Shown here: piece by piece, positions 1 to 6,301 of the stretch | Numbering within the stretch: the stretch's first letter is position 1 | Layout: each line of letters opens with the position of its first letter | DNA from: an uncultured Clostridium sp. | Lineage (GTDB): Bacteria > Bacillota > Clostridia > TANB77 > CAG-508 | Reading direction: 5' to 3' | Length of the DNA stretch: 7,227 nt | Assembly: GCA_958413095.1 (NCBI GenBank) | Contig: CATYUF010000069.1 | Span: forward strand, 1-7,227 | Made by a program: the position numbers and the translations under genes | Notes under the pieces: generated by a model | The model's database searches: none | The model's input: only the letters and a program-made list of their open reading frames with translations | Told to the model about the DNA's origin: nothing

Positions 1-272
1 GGGTCTGAGTGAGAGAGGCTCATGAAAAAGCCTTACCAATTCTTTCTGAATGGAATGAGTAGTCAAAAATTCCAAAAAATCATAACTATTACCTATTTCC
101 AGCGACCAATTTTAAAAACCTCTAACTAATCAATTCATAAATATTGTATACAAAAACATATCCAATAGTCTAGAATATTTTTTCAAATTCTAAACTATTG
201 GATATATCTTATATTTTCGATTTTAAAATCCTGATTTTTATCTCCGACCCCAAAATCAGCTTTAATTTTGCT
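1..272. other. Intergenic left edge, no convincing gene
   Basis: No gene can be supported here. The first 60 bases are about 43% G+C by my count (26 of 60), clearly richer than the A+T-rich genes that follow, so this patch may have a different origin. It is crossed by two short open stretches: a 35-codon plus-strand frame from the ATG at 22 to the TAA at 127-129, and a minus-strand frame open from about 111 to the window edge. Neither has a ribosome binding site or a product I recognise. Structural elements are the large hairpin at 158-205 (listed separately), the 12-base palindrome GATTTTAAAATC at 219-230, and an 8-bp stem, CTGATTTT (231-238) with AAAATCAG (252-259), just past the stop codon of the debranching enzyme. 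The bases at 1-9 and 242-250 are inverted copies with 8 of 9 matching, a weak hint of a small element. Confidence 0.5.
158..205. terminator. Likely bidirectional intrinsic terminator
   Basis: Arms 158-176 and 187-205 are reverse complements at 18 of 19 positions, around a 10-base loop. The stem is long but A+T-rich. Read on the minus strand, the stem is followed by GTTTTTG, a short U-run, about 70 bases after the stop of the glycogen debranching enzyme, so it probably ends the murB-yvcK-debranching enzyme operon. Read on the plus strand, it is followed by ATCTTATATTTT, so it could also stop transcription entering from the left. An intrinsic terminator is the simplest reading. A repeat-derived palindrome is the alternative. 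Confidence 0.6.
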
Positions 273-2300
273 TTAAAAAATTATTCTGAAAATTTCTGCT
301 ACACTCCAAGCTTGAGCTATTGCTCCCTTTGGTAGTTGAGGTTTTGCTGAATCATATAATTCTGAAATACTACCTATACAGCCATTTTCTTCTAATTCTG
401 TTTTAAATGTTCTATATACTTTATTTTTAAATTTTTCTATTTTTTGAGAAATTTGTGCTTTTATTTCTTTATCTTTTTCTTCTTTTTCAATATTTTTTAG
501 AGAGTTATAATAAAGTCCTAATAACCATGGCCAGGTTATTCCTTGATGATAACTTGTATCTCTATGACATGGGTCCCCTTCATATATTTCTATATATTTT
601 TCTTCTCCTTTTGCTAGTGTTTTTAAGCCATAATTATTTAATAATTTCTTTTCTACTATGTTTATCATATTTTTTGCAATTTCTGAATTTGGCTCTATTA
701 CTGGATATGTTAAACTTAATGCAAATAATTGATTTGGTCTTATTTTTCCATCGCCTATCACATCATATAAGCATTTAGTTTTTGGGTTATAGAATTTTTC
801 TTCAAATGAAGCTTTGCACTTTTTGGCTAATTCCTTGTATTTTTTTATTCTTAGCAAATCTCCCATTTTCATTGTTAAATTTGCCATTATCATATTTGCA
901 TTATACCACATTGCATTTATTTCTACTGCTTTGCCATTTCTGGGAGTTACTGCTATGTTGTTATATTTAGCATCCATCCATGTATTTTGAGTACCATCTG
1001 TTCCTGAAGATATCAAACCGTCTTTGTCTAAGTAAATATTATTATTATCAAAATTATTACCTGATATATAATTATCAATAATGCTTTCTAATTTTATATA
1101 TATTTTTTCTTTTACAAATTTATAGTCTTTTGTATATTCTATATATTTTTGTACTTGTTCAAATAATAATAAAGAAGCATCTACGCTATTATATAATGGT
1201 CTATTATCATATCCAGAATAACCATTTGGTACTAAACCATATTTTACATCTCTTACCATAGTTAGTAAAACTTCTCTTGCAATGTCGAATTTTTTTGTTT
1301 TTAATAATAATCCCTCAAATGAAATTAAAGTATCTCTTCCCCAGTCTAAAAACCATGGATATCCAGCTATTATGGTATGTAACTTAAAGTTATGTCTGTA
1401 TACTATAAAATTATCTATTGCAACTAAAAATTCTTTTAATAATTCATCTTTATTTTTCTGTGCTTTAGTTTTCGAAGAATTTTTATCTATTAAATCTGCT
1501 TTTTCAATCTCTTTCTCTTGTCTGCTAATTTCTTTTTCTATTAAATCTTTAACATCTATTTCTTCTATATTTTCCTCTAATGAACATACAAAAGACAACT
1601 CTTTTTCTTCATTTGCTTTTAATTCAACTTCATAAACACCAGGTACACTATGATTTTCCTCTGGATAAAATCCTCTTTTTTCTTCTTCTATATAAAACAT
1701 ATTATCAAAATTATCATTATAATGCTCTATATATTTACCTTCAGATAAGTTCATATAAACTGGCACCTTAGAATTATTATCCACTATAATTTTTAATTTA
1801 TTATCTGTTATATATTGTTTTAATTCAAAATAATGGTTTGTATTCATTGAATGAAAATCTCTAAAATTAATGATTGGTGCTAATGTCAATTTTGATTTAT
1901 ATTTTCCATTTTTTATTTTATAATATATTCCTACTGTATTTCTTTCATATTCTAAACAAATTGTTTTTTCAATTTCTACATCTTGTACTTTATACTTAAA
2001 TGTAGGTAAGCACTCTTTTTCAAAAGTTTCTTGATATTTATACCCTTTAGAAATATATGAACTACATACATTAGTATATAATTCATATTTTTTTCCTCTT
2101 ATTTCTATCGCCTCATCAACTTTTGATAATATTAAATATCTACTTGCTGGTGGTACTAATGGTGCAACCAAAAGTCCATGATATTTTCTAGTATTGGCTC
2201 CAATAATAGTTGAAGAACTAAATCCTCCTATACCGTTTGTTATTAGCCATTCTTTTGTTAATCCATCTTCTAAATTTAATTTTTCCTTAGTAAACTTCAT
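273..2300 (-). CDS. Glycogen debranching enzyme, archaeal type
   Basis: This 675-residue protein is predicted to hydrolyse the alpha-1,6-linked glucose branch stubs of glycogen (amylo-alpha-1,6-glucosidase activity) in the cytoplasm. Residues about 15-240 match the N-terminal beta-sandwich domain typical of these enzymes, with WLITNGIGGFSSST (18-31) and NTRKYHGLLVAP (36-47). A lysine- and glutamate-rich linker (about 250-290) leads into an (alpha/alpha)6-barrel domain with GYPWFLDWGRDT (313-324), GTDGTQNTWMDA (433-444), RDTSYHQGITWPW (580-592), SELYDS (646-651) and QAWSVAE (663-669). In related enzymes the TWMD aspartate is a catalytic candidate; I infer the same here. The length fits the bacterial/archaeal family, which lacks the transferase half of eukaryotic debranchers. 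The start is supported by GGAGGA (2307-2312 on the reverse strand), six bases upstream. The gene is last in the operon, 16 bases after the yvcK-like stop, and no glycogen synthase or phosphorylase gene is in view. Confidence 0.95.
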   Translation of the reverse strand: MKFTKEKLNLEDGLTKEWLITNGIGGFSSSTIIGANTRKYHGLLVAPLVPPASRYLILSKVDEAIEIRGKKYELYTNVCSSYISKGYKYQETFEKECLPTFKYKVQDVEIEKTICLEYERNTVGIYYKIKNGKYKSKLTLAPIINFRDFHSMNTNHYFELKQYITDNKLKIIVDNNSKVPVYMNLSEGKYIEHYNDNFDNMFYIEEEKRGFYPEENHSVPGVYEVELKANEEKELSFVCSLEENIEEIDVKDLIEKEISRQEKEIEKADLIDKNSSKTKAQKNKDELLKEFLVAIDNFIVYRHNFKLHTIIAGYPWFLDWGRDTLISFEGLLLKTKKFDIAREVLLTMVRDVKYGLVPNGYSGYDNRPLYNSVDASLLLFEQVQKYIEYTKDYKFVKEKIYIKLESIIDNYISGNNFDNNNIYLDKDGLISSGTDGTQNTWMDAKYNNIAVTPRNGKAVEINAMWYNANMIMANLTMKMGDLLRIKKYKELAKKCKASFEEKFYNPKTKCLYDVIGDGKIRPNQLFALSLTYPVIEPNSEIAKNMINIVEKKLLNNYGLKTLAKGEEKYIEIYEGDPCHRDTSYHQGITWPWLLGLYYNSLKNIEKEEKDKEIKAQISQKIEKFKNKVYRTFKTELEENGCIGSISELYDSAKPQLPKGAIAQAWSVAEIFRIIF

Positions 2301-2316
2301 TTGTTATCCTCCATAA

Positions 2317-3966
2317 TTAATCTTTTCTATTAAATTCACTTTCTTCTAAGCGTTTTAGCATTTCTTCTCTTATTTCTTGAGGTGTTCTTTTTCTTCTAGG
2401 TGCTCCTTTGTTGTTTTTACTTATGTCTTTTATTTTCTTAGTTTCAGTTTTTTTATTTTTCTTATTTTCTTCTTTTTGCATTTTTATTTTTGCTTTTTCG
2501 TCAGCTTCTTTAATAGAGGCTATCCTGTCACTATATTTATTGCTAAATTTGCTTTTGCTCTTTTTCTTTGTTGGCTTAATTTTCCCTTTTTGTTTTTGTA
2601 ATTCTCTTTTGGCTGTTTCTTTTTTCTTTTTATTTATTCTTTTTTCTTCTCTTAATTTAGTATTCAACATTAAGTATTGAGGGTCATTTTGCTTATCTTG
2701 ATATTTTAAATCATCACATATTAATTCTATAATTGATGTAGCAACTAAATTTGGGTCATGCCTTATATGTTCTCCATATATCATTGATAAATTTCTTTGT
2801 AAAAATTTAATTCCTTTTACCTTATCAATACTTTGTTCTACTAAATCTTGTCCTTCTAAATTATATTTTTTTATAAACTCTGGTATAATTTCTCCTGTAT
2901 CATATATACAATAATCTACTACACCTTGTCCACAATGTTCAATTATTGCATTTAAGTGGTCAGCTACACTATAATTATCTGTTTGCCCCGGTTCAGTCAT
3001 TATATTACTAATATATACCTTTATAGCTGAGCTTTCTTTTATTGCTTTTGTGACACCATTTACTAATAAATTTGGAATAACATTAGTGTATAAGCTTCCT
3101 GGACCAATTACTATACAATCTGCATTTTTTATTGCTTCTACAACTCCAGGAGCCGGTCTACAATTTGATGGGCTTATTGTTATTCTATTTATTTTTGTTA
3201 TTTTGTCTGATACTACTTCAGGTATTCTAGACTTTTCTTCTACAATATATCCATTTGCTAATTCTGCAATTATTTTCATTTCATCTAATGTCACTGGTAT
3301 TACTTTTCCAACCATATTTACTACTTGATTACTCTTTATTATTGAATCTTCAAAATTCCCATTTACTTCTTTCATTGCTAAAAAGTAAATATCTGAAAAG
3401 TCTAGGCCTTTTAATTTTCCTTGTTTAAATTCATAATTAAATAATTTTTCTACTTGTTCATCTTCTCTTGATAAAGAAATAATACTATTTTTTATATCAT
3501 CTAATGGTAAAGTTTGAAGTTCTTTTCTTGAATTTGTTTTTTCTTCTCCATAATCTGACACTGTTACTATTGCAGTTAAATTGCTAGTGTAATTTTTTAA
3601 ACCTGCTAAAACTGTATTTAAGCCTGTTCCTCCACCTATTACTACAATATTAGGTCCTTTATCATATACTGTTTTATTAAATATTAAGGAATTAATATTT
3701 ACATTATTTTTATTTTCCATCCTTTCATCTGTCGATTCTATTAAAACTTCTAAGGTCCTTTTATTTAAGAATATTAATCCTATAACTATTGAAACAAATC
3801 CAACTACAAAAATCGCTATTATCTTTCCTACTTCTTGAAAAGATATTTCCTTTAATACTATTATCTCTGCCATTCCATAACATGAAAGTATTATTCCTAT
3901 TAAAATTAAAAACATCCATCTTTTCATTTTATTGCTTGATTTAAACCAATGTAAAAATCCATTCAT
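2317..3966 (-). CDS. yvcK: Membrane-anchored YvcK-like protein, divergent
   Basis: A 549-residue member of the YvcK/CofD-like family. Family members support growth on gluconeogenic carbon sources, bind UDP-sugars and influence cell-wall synthesis. Two membrane segments (about 17-38 and 47-67) precede the Rossmann-type domain, as is common in clostridial homologues. Conserved landmarks are VVIGGGTGL (108-116), TAIVTVSD (131-138), GPGSLYTNVIPNLLV (288-302), NIMTEPGQTDNYSVADHL (321-338) and IRHDPNLVA (401-409). Two signature regions are altered. The usual DDGG(S/G)SGxLR reads DYGEEKTNSRK (138-148), and the usual (S/H)xGN loop reads LDFSDI (188-193). PPGDIRN has become PLDDIKN. Ligand binding may therefore differ. 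From about residue 438 there is a lysine-rich, probably disordered tail ending in APRRKRTPQEIREEMLKRLEE, which ordinary YvcK proteins of about 320-450 residues lack. The start lies one base after the murB stop, with AGGAGA inside the end of murB, so translational coupling is likely. Family placement is secure, but the biochemical role is not. Confidence 0.88.
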   Translation of the reverse strand: MNGFLHWFKSSNKMKRWMFLILIGIILSCYGMAEIIVLKEISFQEVGKIIAIFVVGFVSIVIGLIFLNKRTLEVLIESTDERMENKNNVNINSLIFNKTVYDKGPNIVVIGGGTGLNTVLAGLKNYTSNLTAIVTVSDYGEEKTNSRKELQTLPLDDIKNSIISLSREDEQVEKLFNYEFKQGKLKGLDFSDIYFLAMKEVNGNFEDSIIKSNQVVNMVGKVIPVTLDEMKIIAELANGYIVEEKSRIPEVVSDKITKINRITISPSNCRPAPGVVEAIKNADCIVIGPGSLYTNVIPNLLVNGVTKAIKESSAIKVYISNIMTEPGQTDNYSVADHLNAIIEHCGQGVVDYCIYDTGEIIPEFIKKYNLEGQDLVEQSIDKVKGIKFLQRNLSMIYGEHIRHDPNLVATSIIELICDDLKYQDKQNDPQYLMLNTKLREEKRINKKKKETAKRELQKQKGKIKPTKKKSKSKFSNKYSDRIASIKEADEKAKIKMQKEENKKNKKTETKKIKDISKNNKGAPRRKRTPQEIREEMLKRLEESEFNRKD

Positions 3967-3967
3967 T

Positions 3968-4891
3968 CTAATTCTCTCCTATAATTTCAACTTCTAATTC
4001 TATATCTTTTCCAAACTTCTTTTGTACTTCTTCTTTTACTTTTTCTATTAGAGTTAATATATCTTTTGCTGTTGCATTTCCTTTATTTATTATAAATCCT
4101 GCATGTTTAGTTGAAACTTCGGCATCTCCAACTTTAAGTCCTTTTAATCCTGCTTGGTCAATTAGTTGTGCAGTTATAAAATCTTTTCCTCTTTTAAATG
4201 TGCTTCCTGCACTTGCATATTCAATAGGTTGTCTTTCTTTTCTGAAATTAGCATATTCGTCCATTTTAGCTTTAATTTCGCTTTCAATTCCTTTTTGCAA
4301 TTCAAATATTGCTTCTAATACAATATATTTTTCTTCTTTTAACATACTTCTTCTGTATTCAAATCTCATTTCGTCATTTTGAAATTCTTTAATGTTTCCT
4401 TCATAGTCCATACATTTTACTGATTTAACTATGTCTTTTATTTCTTTACCATGAGCCCCTGCATTCATTCTGATTGCTCCACCTATGGTTCCAGGAATTC
4501 CTGCTAATTCTTCAAATTCTGTGATTTCGTTTCTTAACAACAAATGACCTAACATTGACATTTTAACTCCTGCCCCTATTGTTGCATATATGTCTTTTTT
4601 ATCGTAATTAAGCATCTCTATTTTATTTATTCTAATATTAAGAACAAATCCTTTTATTCCTCCATCTAAAACAAGTACATTACTTCCATTTCCTAATATT
4701 GTTATTGGTATATTATTTTTTTTAGCAATATTAAGCATTTCTCTTAAATCATCTATATTATCTATCTTTATGTAGCACTCTGCTACTCCTCCTGTTTTAA
4801 ATGAAGTATGTTTAGACATTGGTTCATCATAACTTATTTTAGATTTATCAATTTTTAAATCTATATTTTCTAACATTTCTTTTATATTCAT
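3968..4891 (-). CDS. murB: UDP-N-acetylenolpyruvoylglucosamine reductase MurB
   Basis: MurB is a cytoplasmic FAD enzyme that uses NADPH to reduce UDP-GlcNAc-enolpyruvate to UDP-MurNAc, the second committed step of peptidoglycan precursor synthesis. The 307-residue length is normal for the short Gram-positive type. FAD-domain motifs are HTSFKTGG (28-35), ILGNGSNVLV (65-74) and ELAGIPGTIGGAIRMNAGAHG (128-148). The substrate domain shows FEYRRSML (177-184) with the expected YRxS arginine, and SAGSTFKRG (227-235) with Ser230 as the likely catalytic proton donor. The C-terminal ELEVEIIGE holds Glu300, aligned by me with the catalytic glutamate. The ribosome binding site is modest: AAAGGA, about 12 bases upstream. 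The next methionine (residue 6) has no better one, so I keep this start. It is the first gene of the operon and ends one base before yvcK. No convincing promoter hexamers were found, but a set of near-palindromes lies upstream. Confidence 0.97.
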   Translation of the reverse strand: MNIKEMLENIDLKIDKSKISYDEPMSKHTSFKTGGVAECYIKIDNIDDLREMLNIAKKNNIPITILGNGSNVLVLDGGIKGFVLNIRINKIEMLNYDKKDIYATIGAGVKMSMLGHLLLRNEITEFEELAGIPGTIGGAIRMNAGAHGKEIKDIVKSVKCMDYEGNIKEFQNDEMRFEYRRSMLKEEKYIVLEAIFELQKGIESEIKAKMDEYANFRKERQPIEYASAGSTFKRGKDFITAQLIDQAGLKGLKVGDAEVSTKHAGFIINKGNATAKDILTLIEKVKEEVQKKFGKDIELEVEIIGEN

Positions 4892-4932
4892 ATTTTAGTT
4901 TTTTCCTTTCATGGTTATAAAACTTGGTGTAA

Positions 4933-5022
4933 AAATAACATATGTAAAGTAATTTGACATTCTAGAAAACTTACATATATGTTATTTATTTTTTACATAT
5001 ATGTTATTTAGTTTTTACATGT
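4933..5022. repeat. ACATATATGT near-palindrome cluster
   Basis: Four palindromic cores occur in 85 bases: ACATATGT (4938-4945), ACATATATGT (4973-4982), ACATATATGT (4995-5004) and ACATGT (5017-5022). The sequence TTACATATATGTTATTTA is repeated exactly at 4971-4988 and 4993-5010, a 22-base period or about two helical turns. A partial third unit (TTACATGT) follows in phase at 5015. The core at 4938 is flanked in the inverse sense, so 4933-4950 can pair with 4969-4987 with small bulges. On the minus strand that stem is followed by a TTATTTTTA run. The cluster lies after the stop of the prepilin-like gene and before murB. It may be a weak terminator for the former, an operator array for the latter, or both. 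The sequence alone does not decide. Confidence 0.6.
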
Positions 5023-5028
5023 CCATTC

Positions 5029-5517
5029 TTAATTTTTATTTTCTATACTGTATACATATACTGGTTCACCTTTTCCTGTAACACAATTTGTATAATTTAT
5101 TACTTCGCCTGTTACATAATTTACAATATATTCATCTTCTGTATTTTTTATGTTCAATTCTTTAATTCCGCCATTTTCATTTGATAGTAAATAATAATTA
5201 CTTTCATTGGTATCCTTTTTTTCTATTATTTCATATTCATCTGCTTTTTCTAAATTAACTTTTGATATAACTTCATCTATATTAATTCCTATTTCAGTTA
5301 ATTTTTGTCCTGGATAATGTCCATTTATTAATTCTGCCTTTGTTTTTCTTTGTAAAACAGCATTTTGAACCATTACAACTTCTGACAAAAGTTTATTATC
5401 TTTTGCCTTTTCTGCATTATATGAACCTGCTGTTATAGTAATTCCTGAAATAATTAATAAAACTATTATAGTAATTGCTAGTGCAATTAATGTTACACCT
5501 CTATTATTTTCTTTCAT
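5029..5517 (-). CDS. Prepilin-like protein with N-terminal pilin signal
   Basis: A 162-residue protein of unknown function with a class III (type IV prepilin) N-terminus. A short charged leader MKENNRG is followed by VTLIALAITIIVLLIISGI (8-26), the hydrophobic helix. Cleavage by a prepilin peptidase after Gly7 is predicted. The +5 position, normally Glu in pilins, is Ala12, so this is atypical, as in some minor pseudopilins. The region up to about residue 60 is probably the amphipathic extension of the helix. The rest looks like a small extracellular domain with a single cysteine (Cys145) and the segment EYIVNYVTGEVIN (129-141). As I recall, similar RG(I/V)TLIAL proteins are common and mostly uncharacterised in clostridial genomes. 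No pilus ATPase, platform protein or prepilin peptidase is nearby. GGAG at 5527-5530, nine bases upstream, fixes the start, and a good promoter lies at 5550-5578. The surface location is inferred. Confidence 0.72.
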   Translation of the reverse strand: MKENNRGVTLIALAITIIVLLIISGITITAGSYNAEKAKDNKLLSEVVMVQNAVLQRKTKAELINGHYPGQKLTEIGINIDEVISKVNLEKADEYEIIEKKDTNESNYYLLSNENGGIKELNIKNTEDEYIVNYVTGEVINYTNCVTGKGEPVYVYSIENKN

Positions 5518-5549
5518 AATCTTTTTCTCCTTTGTCTTTTATATTTTTT

Positions 5550-5578
5550 AATATATCATTTTTTTGATATAATTACAA
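5550..5578 (-). promoter_or_regulatory. Sigma-A-like promoter of prepilin-like gene
   Basis: Read on the minus strand, a -35 hexamer TTGTAA (5573-5578) and a -10 hexamer TATATT (5550-5555) are separated by exactly 17 bases. TGA directly precedes the -10 (5556-5558), giving an extended -10 (TGn). Transcription should begin near 5543, leaving a short leader of about 25 bases containing the GGAG site. The spacer holds an inverted repeat, ATATCA (5553-5558) with TGATAT (5565-5570), around six T's, which could be a regulator site or chance in such A+T-rich sequence. Confidence 0.6.
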
Positions 5579-5664
5579 GTTTTATAACATATTTTTATAC
5601 TATATATTATTTTTTAATTATATAAATAATTGTTATATTTACCCTATTTTTTTTCATAAAACTA

Positions 5665-5693
5665 TTTATTTTTCAAGGATTTTATAGTATAAT
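5665..5693 (+). promoter_or_regulatory. Probable sigma-A-type promoter of NfeD gene
   Basis: A perfect -10 hexamer TATAAT lies at 5688-5693, with a weak -35 candidate TTTATT (5665-5670) 17 bases upstream. Transcription would start near 5700, just ahead of the AAGGAGG ribosome binding site at 5711-5717, which is eight bases from the ATG at 5726. The -10 is convincing and the -35 is not. The promoter is divergent from that of the prepilin-like gene, with about 110 bases between the two -10 boxes' nearest promoter elements or less, so the two are unlikely to overlap. Confidence 0.55.
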
Positions 5694-5725
5694 GTAAATA
5701 GTGATATTTAAAGGAGGAATTCATT

Positions 5726-6151
5726 ATGTGGCAATATTGGTTAATAGCTGCCGGAATATTTTTAATTGCTGAAATAATTACAACTGGTTTTTTTGTATTT
5801 TGGCTAGGAATTGGTGCACTTATTGCAATGTGTGTAAGTTTCTTTGTTGATAACCTTATAATTCAAATGGTTGTATTTTTAATAAGTTCTGTCATTTTAA
5901 TTTTTGCAACTAAACCTTTTGCAAAAAAATTTTTAGGTAGTAACAAAAAAACTGAAACAAATGCATTTTCCATAATAGGAAAAAAGGCCTTAGTTATAAA
6001 AGACATCGATAACATTGATGGAAAAGGTCAAATTAAAGTAGATGGCGAAATATGGTCTGCTGAATCAGCAAATGCTTCTAATTTAGAAAAAGGTACAGAG
6101 GTAAAAATCCTTAAAATTGATGGAGTTAAGGCTATTGTTGAACCAATATAA
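5726..6151 (+). CDS. NfeD-family membrane protein, short form
   Basis: A 141-residue member of the short NfeD group (related to E. coli YbbK), which lacks the serine-protease domain of long NfeD proteins. Two or three hydrophobic helices fill residues 4-62 (about 4-21, 23-41 and 44-62), with the glycine-rich FFVFWLGIGAL (22-32) typical of the family. A cytosolic linker leads to a C-terminal OB-fold (about 80-141) carrying the family pattern IGKKALV (84-90), GKGQIKVDGEIWSAES (99-114) and KGTEVKILKIDGVKAIVEP (122-140). NfeD proteins partner with stomatin-like SPFH proteins, and the next gene is exactly that, so a joint scaffold in the cytoplasmic membrane is inferred. AAGGAGG eight bases upstream makes the start clear. 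No strong terminator follows, so read-through into the SPFH gene is likely. Family call is confident; cellular role is not. Confidence 0.9.
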   Translation: MWQYWLIAAGIFLIAEIITTGFFVFWLGIGALIAMCVSFFVDNLIIQMVVFLISSVILIFATKPFAKKFLGSNKKTETNAFSIIGKKALVIKDIDNIDGKGQIKVDGEIWSAESANASNLEKGTEVKILKIDGVKAIVEPI

Positions 6152-6301
6152 ATCTTATATTGAATAACTCATATCTATCAATAATACTAATGGTAGTAAA
6201 AATAATTTTTTATAAACTAAAGGTTATTAAAAAAGTGTTAATATATATAATTTATTAATTCATATATTCACTTTTAATATATATAATAGGAGGATATTAT
6301 T
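6152..6301 (+). promoter_or_regulatory. NfeD-SPFH spacer: hairpin, repeats and possible promoter
   Basis: This 150-base gap lacks a strong terminator. TTAATATATATAAT occurs twice, at 6238-6251 and 6274-6287, 36 bases apart. AAAAGTG (6231-6237) plus AATATAT (6240-6246) can pair with ATATATTCACTTTT (6262-6275), giving a 14-bp A+T-rich stem with a two-base bulge just before the SPFH ribosome binding site (AGGAGGA, 6288-6294). A -10-like TATAAT sits at 6246-6251, which could start a separate SPFH transcript near 6258, but no good -35 is seen. The stem may modulate SPFH translation or transcript stability. All of this is inference from A+T-rich sequence. Confidence 0.35.

Noticed and set aside
22..129. 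Plus-strand 35-codon frame starting at the ATG at 22
   Set aside because: There is no ribosome binding site and no recognisable product. A competing open frame exists on the other strand, and the region may be a remnant.
455..1771. Plus-strand open frames at 455-778, 782-970, 1282-1635 and 1580-1771
   Set aside because: They lie antisense to the debranching enzyme, whose domains and motifs are intact. They encode low-complexity Leu/Phe/Ser-rich peptides typical of the reverse of Lys/Asn/Glu-rich genes.
2377..3328. Plus-strand open frames at 2377-2601, 2408-2680 and 3050-3328
   Set aside because: The first two are the complement of the lysine-rich YvcK tail, so their Phe-rich, apparently membrane-spanning sequence is an artefact. 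The third is antisense to conserved YvcK motifs.
4200..4382. Plus-strand open frame inside murB
   Set aside because: It is antisense to conserved MurB motifs, has no recognisable product, and lies within an operon transcribed the other way.
4895..4912. Five-codon minus-strand mini-frame (MKGKN) just upstream of murB
   Set aside because: It overlaps the murB ribosome binding site and has no clear binding site of its own. A frame this short arises easily by chance, so a leader-peptide role is not supported.
6282..6287. Second TATAAT before the SPFH gene, considered as a -10 box
   Set aside because: Transcription from it would begin at or past the AGGAGGA at 6288-6294, leaving no usable ribosome binding site.
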